64,000 nucleotides of DNA. Source: CAWCXF01 sp963799455. Lineage in GTDB: Bacteria > Pseudomonadota > Alphaproteobacteria > Rhodobacterales > Rhodobacteraceae. The stretch covers positions 744,001 to 808,000 of the forward strand of contig CAWCXF010000008.1 of assembly GCA_963799455.1 (NCBI GenBank), given 5' to 3'. The notes under the pieces were generated by a model, which saw nothing but the letters and a program-made list of their open reading frames with translations, was not told the DNA's origin and ran no database searches. The translations under genes and the position numbers were made by a program. Shown one piece after another: positions 16,218 to 27,019 of this stretch; the first letter of the stretch is position 1; every line of letters begins with the position of its first letter.

Positions 16218-17450
16218 TCAGAACCGGCCGGGCGAGTAGGGGGCGGTGTCGAGCCCCGGATCGCGGCGCAAGATCAGGTCGGCCAGGATGCGCCCGGTGG
16301 GGGCGGACTGGGTGAGGCCGAGATGGCCGTGGCCGAAGCCGTAGAAGAGGCCCCGCAGGCGCGGGCTCTCGCCGATCACCGGCAGGCTGTCGGGCGTCGC
16401 CGGGCGGTGGCCCATCCAAGGCGTGGCGCCGCGCGCGTCGAGGCCCGGCAGCGCGCGGCGGGCGAGCGCGACCAGCCGCTCGGCCCGCGCGAGGTTGGCC
16501 GGCGCGCGGAGGCCCGCGAACTCGGCCGCGCCGCCGATCCTGAGCCCGACCGAGAGCGGCGTCGCCACGAAGTGCTCGGCCCCGAAGATCACCTGACGGG
16601 TCAGCGCGACGCCCGGATCGGGCAGGGTCATGTTGTAGCCGCGCTCGCTCTCCAGCAGCACCCGGTCGCCCGCGGACCGCGCCAGCGCCGCCGACCACGC
16701 GCCCGCCGCGACCACCACGGCGCAGCCGCGGACCTCGCGCCCGTCGCGCAGCGCGGCGCCCGCGGCCCCCTGCGCGCCGCGCAGGATCGCGGTGGCCTCG
16801 CCCGCCACGATCCCGACGCCGGCCTCCAGGAGATGGCGCCGCAGGGCGCCGAGGATCGCCGCGGGGTCGCTGACGATCGACCAGTCGGGCAGCAGCACCC
16901 CGCAGCGCAGGGCGGGGCCGATCGCGGGCTCCAGATCCTCGATCGCGGCTCGGTCGAGCGCCTCCCAGGCGACGCCGTGGGCCGAGCGCAGCTCCCAGCC
17001 GAGCGCGTCCGCCCGGCGCGCGGCGGCGTCGCGGTAGACGACGAGCGCGCCCGTCCGGTGCAGGTGGGCGCCCATGCCGATGTCGGCGAGCATGGGCTCG
17101 AGCGCGGGGTAGACCCGCGCGTTGAGCGCGGCCAGCGCGCGGGCGATCTCGCGCACGCGGGCGATCCGGCCGGCGGCGACGAAGGCCGCGAGCCAGGGCA
17201 GGACGCGCGCCGCGTGGCCGGGGCGCAGGTGGAGCGGCCCGAGCGGGTCGATCAGCCAGCCCGGCACGCGGCGCATCACGCCCGGCACCGAGGCGGGCAC
17301 GCAATCCGCGACGGCGATGCCGCCGGCGTTGCCCTGGGAGGCGGGCGGTCGCGCCTCGCCATGGTCGATCAGCGTGACCGCCTGCCCGCGCCGGACCAGA
17401 TGGTAGGCCGCGGACAGGCCGATGAGGCCGCCTCCGACGACGACCTTCAC
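16218..17450 (-). CDS. FAD-dependent D-amino-acid/D-hydroxyproline dehydrogenase (DadA-like)
   Basis: A 410-residue DAO-family flavoprotein with a GTG start. The dinucleotide-binding start is VVGGGLIGLSAAYHLVRRG, and the C-terminal FAD contact region reads GLFYGFGHGHLGLTQSAPTG. It should oxidise a D-amino acid and pass electrons to the respiratory chain at the inner face of the membrane. Its neighbours, a DapA-family deaminase 13 bp upstream and a 4-hydroxyproline epimerase, point to cis-4-hydroxy-D-proline as substrate, giving 1-pyrroline-4-hydroxy-2-carboxylate. It is the last gene of the minus-strand hydroxyproline operon. Substrate assignment is from context; the fold is clear. Confidence 0.87.
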   Translation of the reverse strand: MKVVVGGGLIGLSAAYHLVRRGQAVTLIDHGEARPPASQGNAGGIAVADCVPASVPGVMRRVPGWLIDPLGPLHLRPGHAARVLPWLAAFVAAGRIARVREIARALAALNARVYPALEPMLADIGMGAHLHRTGALVVYRDAAARRADALGWELRSAHGVAWEALDRAAIEDLEPAIGPALRCGVLLPDWSIVSDPAAILGALRRHLLEAGVGIVAGEATAILRGAQGAAGAALRDGREVRGCAVVVAAGAWSAALARSAGDRVLLESERGYNMTLPDPGVALTRQVIFGAEHFVATPLSVGLRIGGAAEFAGLRAPANLARAERLVALARRALPGLDARGATPWMGHRPATPDSLPVIGESPRLRGLFYGFGHGHLGLTQSAPTGRILADLILRRDPGLDTAPYSPGRF

Positions 17451-17463
17451 GGCCGCCGCGCCC

Positions 17464-18372
17464 TCAGGCGGCGCGGCTCAGAGCCGGACGCGAGCGGATC
17501 GCGGCCTCGACGATCGCCTCGACCTCGGCGCGCTCCTCGCCCACCAGCGTCAGCCGGGGCGCGCGCACCCACTCGGCGCCGAGCCCGGTCATCTGGTTGG
17601 CGAGCTTGATGTATTGGACGAGCTTGACGTGGGTGTCGAGGTGCAGGAGCGGCATGAACCAGCGATAGAGCGCCAGCGCCTCGTCGAGCCGGCCCGCGCG
17701 CGCGAGGTCGAAGAGGCGCACCGACTCGGCCGGGAAGCCGTTCGCCATCCCCGACACCCAGCCCACCGCGCCGAAGAGGACGTTCTCCAGCGCCAGGTCG
17801 TCCACCCCGCAGAAGAGGCGGTAGCGGTCGCCGAGCCGGTTGACCATGTCGGTGACGCGGCGCGAGTCGTGGCTCGACTCCTTGACCGCGACGATGTTGC
17901 CGACCTCCGCCAGCTCCTCGAAATGGTCCGGCAGCAGGTCCACCTGGTAGGAGATGGGGTTGTTGTAGATCATGATCGGCAGGTCGCTGGCGCGGGCGAG
18001 GTCGCCGAAGTGCCTGACCGCCTCGCGGGCGTCCTGCTTGTAGACCATGCAGGGCAGCGCCATCAGCCCGTCGGCGCCGGCGCGCGCCATGCGCCGCGCG
18101 CTCTCGGCGGCGAAGGCGGTGGTGTAGTCGGCCACGCCCGCGAGGACCGGCACGCGGCCCCCCGCCGCCTCCTTGGCGCAGCGCACGACGGACTCCTTCT
18201 CGTCGAGCGTGAGGGACGCGTTCTCGCCCAGCGTGCCGAGCATGACGAAGCCCGAGCAGCCGGCGTCGAGGCACGCCTCGACATGCCGGGCCGTCGCCGG
18301 CAGGTCGAGCGCGCCGTCCTGCGTCATCTCGGTCATCAGCGCGGGCATCACGCCCTTCCAGTCGGTCGCCAT
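17464..18372 (-). CDS. hypD: 1-pyrroline-4-hydroxy-2-carboxylate deaminase (DapA/NAL family)
   Basis: A 302-residue TIM-barrel enzyme of the dihydrodipicolinate synthase/N-acetylneuraminate lyase family. The Schiff-base lysine is Lys164 (VAVKESS) and the partner tyrosine is Tyr136 (IMIYNNP); the substrate-carboxylate loop is GTLGENASL near residue 46. In hydroxyproline degradation this family converts the cyclic imine from the dehydrogenase step to alpha-ketoglutarate semialdehyde plus ammonia. The position between the dehydrogenase and two proline-racemase-family genes supports that role over lysine synthesis. The alpha-ketoglutarate semialdehyde dehydrogenase for the last step is not in the window. 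Confidence 0.85.
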   Translation of the reverse strand: MATDWKGVMPALMTEMTQDGALDLPATARHVEACLDAGCSGFVMLGTLGENASLTLDEKESVVRCAKEAAGGRVPVLAGVADYTTAFAAESARRMARAGADGLMALPCMVYKQDAREAVRHFGDLARASDLPIMIYNNPISYQVDLLPDHFEELAEVGNIVAVKESSHDSRRVTDMVNRLGDRYRLFCGVDDLALENVLFGAVGWVSGMANGFPAESVRLFDLARAGRLDEALALYRWFMPLLHLDTHVKLVQYIKLANQMTGLGAEWVRAPRLTLVGEERAEVEAIVEAAIRSRPALSRAA

Positions 18373-18432
18373 CGCCCTCGCTCCTCGCCCTCGGGGTCCG
18401 GCCCCAGCTTTGCACCCGCCGGTCCCGCGGGG

Positions 18433-19479
18433 TCAACTCCGCGACCGAGGCCCGCCCAGCCGGTCCGGGAGGGCGAAGCCCTCGGCGAGCGGGTCGCCCG
18501 GCTCGCAGACGAAGGTCGCCTCGCCCGAGTAGTGCGCCTCGCCCGAGACGCGCACGACGACGCCGGCCGGGGTCTCGCGCTCCAGCCGGGCCGCGAAGGG
18601 GATGCCGGTGGGGCCGCGGAAGGCGCGCTCGGCGCCGACGGCGAGGAGGCCGCGGGCGTGGTCGAGCGCCATGCGCGCGCTCGCGCCCGAGCCGGTCGGC
18701 GAGCGGTCCACCTGGCCCGCCCCGAAGGCGCAGAGGTTGGCGCTGGGCTGCGTGGGCGCCGCGTCGTCGGTCAGGATCGTGCCGTAGAGGAAGCCGAGGT
18801 CGGGCTCCGAGGGGTGGCTGACGGCGAGCTGCGCCCGGCCGGCCGCGGTCACCTCGCGCGCGGCGGCGAGCAGCGCGTCGGTCGGGGCTTCGAGGAGGTC
18901 CAGACGCAGCCGCGAGGCCGGCAGGACCGCGTAGAAGGCCCCGCCATAGGCGACGTCCACGGGCACGCGCCCGAAGCTCGGCAGATCGAGCCCGGCGTCG
19001 AGCCGGGCCGCGAAGGAGGGCACGGAGTCGAAGGCGACGCGGCCGGGGCGGCCGTCCTCGCCCACCGCCACGAACACCTCGACCGGGCCGCAGGGGCATT
19101 CGAGGACGAGGCGCGTCTCGGGGGGCGTGGCCGGCACGAGCCCCCGGTCGAGCGCCCAGCGGCCGAGCGCGATGGTGGCGTGGCCGCACATCGTCGAGTA
19201 GCCCTCGCAATGGGTGAAGAGCACCGCGAGCGCGGCGCCCGGATGGTGCGGCGCGGTCGGCCAGACGCCGTACATGTCGGCGTGCCCGCGCGGCTCCAGC
19301 ATCAGGGCGCGGCGCACGTGGTCGAGCCGCGCGCCCGCGTCGCGGCGCTTCTCCAGGAGCGTCGCCCCCCTGAGCTCGGGCGCGCCGCCGGTGAGGATCC
19401 GCACCGGCTCGCCGGCGGCGTGCATGTCGGTGACGCGGTAGCGCGCGCCGGGCAGCTCGGGGGGCAGGCCCGAGATCAT
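18433..19479 (-). CDS. trans-3-hydroxy-L-proline dehydratase (proline racemase family)
   Basis: A 348-residue proline-racemase-fold protein. Racemases and epimerases of the family use two catalytic cysteines. Here the first is kept (Cys98, STMCGHATIA), but the second is Thr262 (DRSPTGSGASARM). A Cys/Thr pair is the known hallmark of trans-3-hydroxy-L-proline dehydratase, which removes water to give 1-pyrroline-2-carboxylate. The ATG at 19479 is the only sensible start. A reductase that would make L-proline from the product is not in the window. It is distinct from the Cys/Cys paralogue encoded next to it. Confidence 0.87.
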   Translation of the reverse strand: MISGLPPELPGARYRVTDMHAAGEPVRILTGGAPELRGATLLEKRRDAGARLDHVRRALMLEPRGHADMYGVWPTAPHHPGAALAVLFTHCEGYSTMCGHATIALGRWALDRGLVPATPPETRLVLECPCGPVEVFVAVGEDGRPGRVAFDSVPSFAARLDAGLDLPSFGRVPVDVAYGGAFYAVLPASRLRLDLLEAPTDALLAAAREVTAAGRAQLAVSHPSEPDLGFLYGTILTDDAAPTQPSANLCAFGAGQVDRSPTGSGASARMALDHARGLLAVGAERAFRGPTGIPFAARLERETPAGVVVRVSGEAHYSGEATFVCEPGDPLAEGFALPDRLGGPRSRS

Positions 19480-19540
19480 CGCGCCGCGACGCCGCCCGCG
19501 GCGCGGGTGCGGGTTCGCGCCCTGCGGTGGCGAGCCGGGG

Positions 19541-20542
19541 TCACGCGACCGAGAAGCCGTGGGCGAAGGGGTCGCGGTCGTCCACGAAGATCGTGTTGAG
19601 CCCGGTCATCCGCGCCCAGCCGGCGACGCTGGGGCGGATCGCGGGGCGATCGCCCACGCGCGCCTCGGCCTCGATGCGGCCCTCGAAGAGGCTGCCGATG
19701 AGGCTCTCGTGGACGAAACTCTCGCCCACGCCGAGCCGACCGCGGGCGTGGAGCTGGGCCATGCGCGCCGAGGTGCCGGTGCCGCAGGGCGAGCGGTCGA
19801 TGGCGCGCTCGCCGTAGAACACCGCGTTGCGGCCCTGTGCGCGCGGGGCGCGGGGCGCGCCTGTCCACATCACGTGGCTGACGCCTCGGATCGTCGGGTC
19901 GTCGGGGTGGACGGGCGTGAGGGTCTCGCGCAGCCGCTCGCGCACGATGGGCGAGAGGCGCAGCACGTCGTCGGCGGTGAGCGCCTCCAGCCCGGCAAAG
20001 CCCGGCTGCGGGTCGAGGATGGCGTAGAAGTTGCCGCCATAGGCGACGTCGCATGTGAGCCGCCCGAGGCCGGGCACGTCCACCTCGACGTCCCGCGCCT
20101 CCAGGTAGGCGGGCACGTTGAGGAGGCGGACGCTCTCGACGTGCCCGCCGTCGCGCTCGTACTCGACGCCGACCGGCCCTGCCGGCGTGTCAAGCCTCAA
20201 GCGCCCTGCCTGCCGCGGCCGGATCAGGCCGTGCTCCAGCCCGAAGGTCACGGTGCCGATGGTGCCGTGGCCGCACATCGGCAGGCAGCCCGAGGTCTCG
20301 ATGTAGAGCACCGCCACGTCGCAGTCCGGCCGCGTGCTCGGATAGAGGATCGAGCCCGACATCATGTCGTGGCCGCGCGGCTCGAACATCAGGGCGCGCC
20401 GGATCCAGTCGAACTCGGCCAGGAAATGCGCGCGCCGCTCGCTCATCGTGGCGCCTCGCAGCATGGGGCCGCCGCCCGCGACCAGGCGGACCGGGTTGCC
20501 GCAGGTGTGGCCGTCGATGCAGAAGAAGCTGTGGCGCGTCAT
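19541..20542 (-). CDS. hypRE: 4-hydroxyproline 2-epimerase (proline racemase family)
   Basis: A 333-residue enzyme starting at the ATG at 20542. Both catalytic cysteines are present: Cys90 in LPMCGHGTIG and Cys253 in DRSPCGTGTSARM. The N-terminus FFCIDGHTCGNPVRLVAGG is typical of the 4-hydroxyproline epimerase subgroup, not of proline racemase. It should interconvert trans-4-hydroxy-L-proline and cis-4-hydroxy-D-proline in the cytosol, feeding the FAD dehydrogenase. It is the first gene of the minus-strand hydroxyproline operon and is divergent from the enolase-superfamily dehydratase. Confidence 0.9.
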   Translation of the reverse strand: MTRHSFFCIDGHTCGNPVRLVAGGGPMLRGATMSERRAHFLAEFDWIRRALMFEPRGHDMMSGSILYPSTRPDCDVAVLYIETSGCLPMCGHGTIGTVTFGLEHGLIRPRQAGRLRLDTPAGPVGVEYERDGGHVESVRLLNVPAYLEARDVEVDVPGLGRLTCDVAYGGNFYAILDPQPGFAGLEALTADDVLRLSPIVRERLRETLTPVHPDDPTIRGVSHVMWTGAPRAPRAQGRNAVFYGERAIDRSPCGTGTSARMAQLHARGRLGVGESFVHESLIGSLFEGRIEAEARVGDRPAIRPSVAGWARMTGLNTIFVDDRDPFAHGFSVA

Positions 20543-20616
20543 GGATGGGCGTGCTTTGCTGGGCCGGGTGCGAGCACTCCGCCGCGCTTTGCCGCCCACC
20601 GTCAAGGTCCGCCCCG
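20543..20616. promoter_or_regulatory. Short divergent promoter region of the hydroxyproline genes
   Basis: Only 74 bases separate the divergent epimerase and dehydratase starts, so both promoters and any operator must overlap here or extend into the coding regions. The segment GCTTTGCTGGG near 20553 is the least GC-rich part. No clear palindrome was seen. No regulator gene for this island lies in the window. Confidence 0.4.
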
Positions 20617-21720
20617 ATGCGCATCACCGCGATCAACGTCCATCAGGTGGACCTGCCGCTCCACGAGGGCAGCTACAAATGGTCGGGCGGCAACCGGGTG
20701 GACGTGTTCGACTCGACCATCGTCGAGATCGAGACCGACGAGGGCGTGACGGGCCTCGGCGAGGTCTGCCCGCTCGGGCCCGCCTACCTGCCCGCCTACG
20801 CCGAGGGCGCGCGGGTGGGGATCGCGCAGCTCGCGCCGCGGCTCATCGGGCGCGACCCGACGCGGCCGATGGAGGTGGCCCGCTTCATGGACGCCGCGAT
20901 GCGGGGGCATCCTTACGTCAAGTCGCCGATCGACATGGCCTGCTGGGACGCGTTCGGCAAGGCGACCGGGCAGCCCGTCTCGGCGCTCCTCGGCGGGCAC
21001 TACGGCGAGGCGCTGCCGCTCTACCGCGCGATCAGCCAGGAGGGCGCCGAGGCGATGGCGGCGAGCTGCGCGCGCCACCGGGCCGAAGGCTACGCCCGGT
21101 TCCAGCTCAAGGTCGGCGGCGACCCCGACGAGGACATCGCGCGCATCCACGCCTGCGCCGCCGAGATGGCGCCCGGCGAGGTGCTGATCGCCGACGCCAA
21201 CACCGGCTGGTCGCAGCGTCAGGCGCTGCGGGTGGCGGCGGCCGTGCGGGATCTCGACGTCCACATCGAGCAGCCCTGCGCGACCTACGAGGAGTGCCTC
21301 GTCGTGCGTCGCCACACCGACCGCCCGTTCATCCTCGACGAGGTGATCGACGGCTTCCAGCCGCTGCTGCGCGCGCTCCACGACCAGGCGATGGACGCGG
21401 TCAACCTCAAGATCTCCAAGGTGGGCGGGCTGAGCCGCGCGCGGGCGATGCGCGACCTCTGCGCGGCCACCGGGATCGCCATGACGATCGAGGACAGCTG
21501 GGGCGGCGACATCGCCACCGCGGCGATCGCGCATCTGGCGCAATCGACGCCGGCCGAGACGCTGCTCTCGGTCACGGACTTCAACAGCTACGTCACGGTC
21601 TCGACCGCGACGGGCGCGCCGCGGCGCGAGGCGGGGCGCTTCGCGGCCTCCGAGGCGCCGGGCCTCGGGGTCGCGCTCAGGCGCGAGGTGGTGGGCGAGC
21701 CCGTGGCGCGATACGCCTGA
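20617..21720 (+). CDS. Enolase-superfamily enzyme, probable cis-3-hydroxy-L-proline dehydratase
   Basis: A 367-residue mandelate racemase/muconate lactonising-type enzyme. The barrel has metal ligands Asp193 (IADANTG), Glu218 (HIEQP) and Asp241 (ILDEV), with acid/base lysines Lys165 (FQLKVGG) and Lys265 (LKISKVGG) facing each other. The ATG at 20617 is chosen because an earlier in-frame ATG adds 24 residues unlike the family. Characterised relatives beside hydroxyproline genes are cis-3-hydroxy-L-proline dehydratases or hydroxyproline-betaine 2-epimerases. The sequence and the neighbouring T3LHyp dehydratase favour the former, but the betaine epimerase cannot be ruled out by eye. Confidence 0.8.
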   Translation: MRITAINVHQVDLPLHEGSYKWSGGNRVDVFDSTIVEIETDEGVTGLGEVCPLGPAYLPAYAEGARVGIAQLAPRLIGRDPTRPMEVARFMDAAMRGHPYVKSPIDMACWDAFGKATGQPVSALLGGHYGEALPLYRAISQEGAEAMAASCARHRAEGYARFQLKVGGDPDEDIARIHACAAEMAPGEVLIADANTGWSQRQALRVAAAVRDLDVHIEQPCATYEECLVVRRHTDRPFILDEVIDGFQPLLRALHDQAMDAVNLKISKVGGLSRARAMRDLCAATGIAMTIEDSWGGDIATAAIAHLAQSTPAETLLSVTDFNSYVTVSTATGAPRREAGRFAASEAPGLGVALRREVVGEPVARYA

Positions 21721-21871
21721 CGCTCCTCGGGCCTCGCCCGGACGCCGCGCTTTCGTTCCGCGGCGGACTCTGCTTAGCATGACGCAGGGGTGCCGAGGCG
21801 CCCGCGCGGGCGGCGACGAGATGGCGCGCCGCTCGCGGGGCATCCGCTCGGCCGGTTTGGGGGAGGACACC
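21721..21871 (+). promoter_or_regulatory. Possible promoter for the amino-acid ABC operon
   Basis: The 151-base gap holds CTGCTTAGCAT at 21770-21780, a reasonable -10-like element in this GC background, with TTTCGTT about 17 bases earlier. The binding-protein gene then starts at 21872 behind a GGGAGGAC ribosome site. Promoter elements are guesses. Confidence 0.3.
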
Positions 21872-22996
21872 ATGAAGGGATTGACGCTCGCCGCGGCGCT
21901 CGCGCTGGCCACGGGGCCCGCCGGATCTGGGGCCTGGGCGCAGGACGCGATGACCTTCGGCGTCCAGGTGCCGACCACCGGGTCCGAGGCGACCTACGGC
22001 AAGGACATGCTCAACGCCGCCCAGGTCGCGGTGGACGAGCTCAACGCCGCGGGCGGCGTGCTCGGGCGCCAGGTCTCGCTCGTCACCGGCGACAGCGCCT
22101 GCGACCCGCAGCAGGCGGTCAACGCCGCGAGCCGGCTCGCCTCGCAGGGCGTGGCGGGCGTGGTCGGCGGCTACTGCTCGGGCGCGACGCTGCCGACCTT
22201 GCAGATCTACGGCGACGCCGACATCCCCTTCGTCATCACCGCCTCGAACTCGACCCAGCTGATCCCGGCCAACCCGGGCAACGCCTTCATGATCAACTCC
22301 ACCGGCGACGACCAGGCCACCAAGGCGGTCGAGTTCCTCGAGGGCCGGGGAGTCGAGACCATCGCCATCGTCGATCAGGGCGACGCCTACTCGCAGGATC
22401 TGGCCGACCTGACGAAGGAGAAGTGGACCGCCGCCGGCCACGAGGTCGCGGCCGAGGAGACGGTGAACAAGGGCGAGCAGGACTTCTCGGCCGTCGTCAC
22501 CAGCATCCGCTCGGCCGCGCCCGACGCGGTGTTCTGGACCGCCTACTACGCCGATGGGGGCCTCCTGATCCAGCAGCTCCGGCGCGGCGGCTACCAGGGC
22601 GCGATCGCGGTCGGCGACGGCTCGAACTCGCCGCAGCTCTTCGACATCGCGGGCTCCGCCGCCGACGGCGTGTTCGCGTTCTCGAACCCGACGGCCGAGT
22701 TCCTGCCCGCCGCGGCCACCTTCACCGAGACCTACCAGGCGGAGTTCGGCGCCGCGCCGGGCCCCTACGCGCCGCTGACCTACGACGGCACCATGCTGCT
22801 CGCCTGGGCGATCGAGAAGGCCGGATCGACCGAGCCCGACGCGGTGATCGCGGCGCTCGCCTCGGCAGGCGGCGAGGAGTGGCTCACGGGGCCGATCTCC
22901 TTCACCCCCGAGAACACGCTCGCGCGGTCGAACTTCATCGTGCTGGAGGGCCGGGACGGCGCCTGGACGCTGGCCTCGGAGGACGCCGCCGACTGA
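21872..22996 (+). CDS. livK: Branched-chain/hydrophobic amino-acid ABC transporter, substrate-binding protein
   Basis: A 374-residue periplasmic binding protein of the LivJ/LivK type I fold. The signal peptide is MKGLTLAAALALATGPAGSGAWA, and the mature part begins QDAMTFGVQVPTTGSEATYG. The ATG at 21872 follows GGGGGAGGACACC; an upstream in-frame start would bury the signal peptide. A DSACDPQQAVNAA block and the GGYCSGATLP loop around the ligand are typical. It leads a complete five-gene operon. Location directly beside hydroxyproline enzymes suggests hydroxyproline or another imino acid as ligand, not leucine. Confidence 0.9.
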   Translation: MKGLTLAAALALATGPAGSGAWAQDAMTFGVQVPTTGSEATYGKDMLNAAQVAVDELNAAGGVLGRQVSLVTGDSACDPQQAVNAASRLASQGVAGVVGGYCSGATLPTLQIYGDADIPFVITASNSTQLIPANPGNAFMINSTGDDQATKAVEFLEGRGVETIAIVDQGDAYSQDLADLTKEKWTAAGHEVAAEETVNKGEQDFSAVVTSIRSAAPDAVFWTAYYADGGLLIQQLRRGGYQGAIAVGDGSNSPQLFDIAGSAADGVFAFSNPTAEFLPAAATFTETYQAEFGAAPGPYAPLTYDGTMLLAWAIEKAGSTEPDAVIAALASAGGEEWLTGPISFTPENTLARSNFIVLEGRDGAWTLASEDAAD

Positions 22997-23076
22997 GGCG
23001 GCGCCTCGTGCGCGACGATCCGAGCCGGCGCGGATGCCGGGGCGGGCGCCGGGATGAGCGCCGGGATGGGCGCTGA

Positions 23077-23991
23077 ATGAGCCTCGCGGAGATCGTCGCC
23101 CAGCAGGTCGTCAACGGGCTGGTGCTGGGCTCGTTCTACGCGCTCGTCGCGCTCGGCTACACGATGATCTTCGGGGTCATCAAGCTGCTCAACTTCGCCC
23201 ATGGCGACGTCTACATGGTCGGCGCCTTTGCGGGCTTCCTCGCGCTGTCTCTGCTGGAGCCGGTCCTCGGCGACGGCTGGACCGGCGTCGCCGTCGCCAT
23301 GGCGCTGTCGATGGTGGCGGTGGGCTGCCTCGGCGTGGTGATCGAGCGCGTGGCCTACCACCCGATGCTGGCGGCACCCCGGCTGTCGATCCTGATCACC
23401 GCGCTCGCCGTGTCGCTGGTCCTGCAGAACACCGTCCTGTCGCTGACCGGCGGCCAGTACACCGCCTTCGGCGCCGATCTCGGCTTCGGCGGGTTCTCGG
23501 TGGGCCGCGTCTTCGTCAGCTTCAACCAGATCGTCCTCTTCCTCGCGGCGGCCGCGCTGATGCTGGCGCTGGAGCTGTTCGTCTCGCGCACCCAGTACGG
23601 CCGCGCGATGCGCGCGGTCTCGATCGACAAGGAGATGTGCGAGCTGATGGGCATCAACGTCGGCGCGGTGATCGCGGTGACGTTCCTGGTGGGCTCGGCG
23701 CTCGCCGCCGCGGCGGGCACCATGGCGGGCGCCTATTACGGCTCGATCTGGTACTTCATGGGCTTCCTGATCGGGCTCAAGGCCTTCACGGCCGCCGTGA
23801 TCGGGGGCATCGGCTCGATCCCCGGCGCGATGCTCGGCGGCCTGATCCTGGGGCTCCTGGAGGCGTTCGGCACCCAGATCCCCGGCGTCGGCAGCGAGTG
23901 GAAGGACGTGTTCGCCTTCTCGATCCTGATCCTGGTGCTGGTCCTCAAGCCGACGGGCCTGATGGGCAAGTCCGAGCAGGAGCGCATGTAG
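23077..23991 (+). CDS. livH: Branched-chain amino-acid-type ABC permease LivH
   Basis: A 304-residue inner-membrane permease with about eight spans. It begins with the family's QQVVNGLVLGSFYALVALGY and has the INFAHGD-type motif (LLNFAHGDVYMVGAF, near residue 43), and the EAA-like loop RAMRAVSIDKEMCELMGIN around residue 185 that docks with the ATPases. It ends directly against the next gene (TAG then ATG). It pairs with LivM to form the channel. Confidence 0.95.
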   Translation: MSLAEIVAQQVVNGLVLGSFYALVALGYTMIFGVIKLLNFAHGDVYMVGAFAGFLALSLLEPVLGDGWTGVAVAMALSMVAVGCLGVVIERVAYHPMLAAPRLSILITALAVSLVLQNTVLSLTGGQYTAFGADLGFGGFSVGRVFVSFNQIVLFLAAAALMLALELFVSRTQYGRAMRAVSIDKEMCELMGINVGAVIAVTFLVGSALAAAAGTMAGAYYGSIWYFMGFLIGLKAFTAAVIGGIGSIPGAMLGGLILGLLEAFGTQIPGVGSEWKDVFAFSILILVLVLKPTGLMGKSEQERM

Positions 23992-24959
<968 letters not shown>

Positions 24960-24963
<4 letters not shown>

Positions 24964-25741
24964 GCGACGCGCTCCTCGACCTGCGCGGCGTCGAGCTGGG
25001 CTTCGCCGGCAACACCGTCCTGCACGGCGTGGACTTCGCCGTCGCCCGCGGCGCCATCGCCAGCCTCATCGGGCCGAACGGCGCCGGCAAGACCTCGCTC
25101 TTCAACTGCGTCACCGGCTTTTACGCGCCGAAGGGCGGGCGGATCCTCTTCGACGGGCGGGAGGTGCTCAGGCTCAAGCCGCATCGCGTCACGGCGCTCG
25201 GCATCGCGCGCACCTTCCAGAACCTGCGCCTCTTCCGCGAGATGTCTGTGCTGGAGAACGTCATGGCGGGGATGCATTGCCGCACGCGGGCCGGGGCGCT
25301 CGCGGCCGTGCTGCACCTGCCGCGCCACAGGCGGGAGGAGGCCGAGATCCGGGCCTTCTCCGAGGACTGCCTGCGCTTCGTCGGCATCGAGGGCGAGCGC
25401 GACCGGGTGGCCACCACGCTGGCCTACGGCCACCAGCGCCGGGTCGAGATCGCCCGCGCGCTGGCCACGAGGCCCAAGCTGCTGCTGCTCGACGAGCCCG
25501 CGGCAGGGCTCAACGGCGGCGAGAAGGACGCGCTGATCGAGCTGATCCGGCGCATCCGCGACGAGCGCGGCGTGACGGTGCTGCTGATCGAGCACGACGT
25601 GGGCCTGGTGATGCAGGTCTCCGAGCGCATCCACGTCCTCGACCACGGCGTGATGATCGCGCACGGCACGGCGCGCGAGGTCCGGTCCGACCCCAAGGTG
25701 ATCGAGGCCTATCTCGGCCAGGACGGGGCGGAGGACGCGCT

Positions 25742-25745
<4 letters not shown>
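24960..25745 (+). CDS. livG: ABC transporter ATP-binding protein LivG
   Basis: A 261-residue ATPase with a GTG start overlapping the livM stop (GTGA). It has Walker A GPNGAGKTS, Walker B LLLLDEPAAGL and the H-loop IEHDVG. The ABC signature is the atypical LAYGHQRR common in LivG. It energises the LivHM channel together with LivF, to whose GTG start its own stop is fused in the same four-base way. Confidence 0.95.
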
Positions 25746-26461
<716 letters not shown>

Positions 26462-26519
26462 GGCGCGTCCGGATCGACGCCGCGCGGACCGACCCCTCCC
26501 GCGGGGAGCGGCCCGCCGG

Positions 26520-26680
26520 TGCCCCATCGCCGGCGGCGCGGTCCGCCTCGGCCCCGACGCCCCGGTGATCGCGATCGCGGAGGGCCTGGAGACGGCCGTG
26601 TCCATCCTCCTGGCCTCGCGCCCGACGACGTGGGCCACGCTCCCGGCCTCCGGCCTCAAGGGGCTGGTGCCCCCCCCCCG
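26520..26680 (+). pseudogene. Toprim-domain protein fragment
   Basis: A 54-codon open stretch without a start reads CPIAGGAVRLGPDAPVIAIA then EGLETAVSILL and ends ASGLKGLVPP. This is the core of the Toprim domain in phage/plasmid primase-helicase-type proteins (the IAEGLETA motif holds the catalytic Glu). Upstream and downstream parts of the gene are missing, so this is a relic. Confidence 0.72.
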
Positions 26681-26771
26681 CCCATCGCCGGGCACCGGCG
26701 CCGCTTCCCCGACGCAGCCTGTCCCCGGTCCGGCGAAGCCGGGCCCGGGGGACGACGAGATCATCTCGACG

Positions 26772-26842
26772 CACGCGCGCGGCAGGAGCGGCACGCGCGC
26801 GGCAGGAGCGGTGCGCGCGCGACAGGAGCGGCACGCGCGTGG
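26772..26842. repeat. 20-bp tandem repeat, about 3.5 copies
   Basis: The unit CACGCGCGCGGCAGGAGCGG occurs at 26772 and 26792 without mismatch, then at 26812 with three changes, then as a partial copy. It separates the Toprim relic from the IS256 relic. Confidence 0.9.
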
Positions 26843-26848
26843 CGCGAT

Positions 26849-26998
26849 GGCCTCGGCCTCCGGGCCCTGCAGGCCGGGGGCGCGGCGTTCTGGCTCCGGG
26901 TCGTGGACGAGATCGAGGCCTGCGGCGTCGCCGACGCGCTCGTCGCGGTCGTCGGCGGCCTGAAGGGCCCCGAGGCGGTCGAGGCCGCGGGCGCCCCG
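26849..26998 (+). pseudogene. IS256-family transposase fragment
   Basis: About 50 codons read GGAAFWLRVVDEIEACGVAD followed by ALVAVVGGLKGPEAVEAA. In IS256-group transposases this region is FWL-x-V-(~10)-RGV-x-D-x-L-(I/V)-x-V-x-DGLKGFPEAI. The catalytic Asp before GLKG is replaced by Gly, and a residue (F) is lost after GLKG. It has no start or stop of its own. It represents a different IS256 subgroup from the element at 60.0-61.4 kb. Confidence 0.7.
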
Positions 26999-27019
26999 AG
27001 ACGGCCGTCCGGGCCCTCG

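Noticed and set aside
16218..19479. Lysine/diaminopimelate or cell-wall role for the DapA-like gene
   Set aside because: Its neighbours are a DadA-like dehydrogenase and proline-racemase-family enzymes, the typical hydroxyproline degradation setting.
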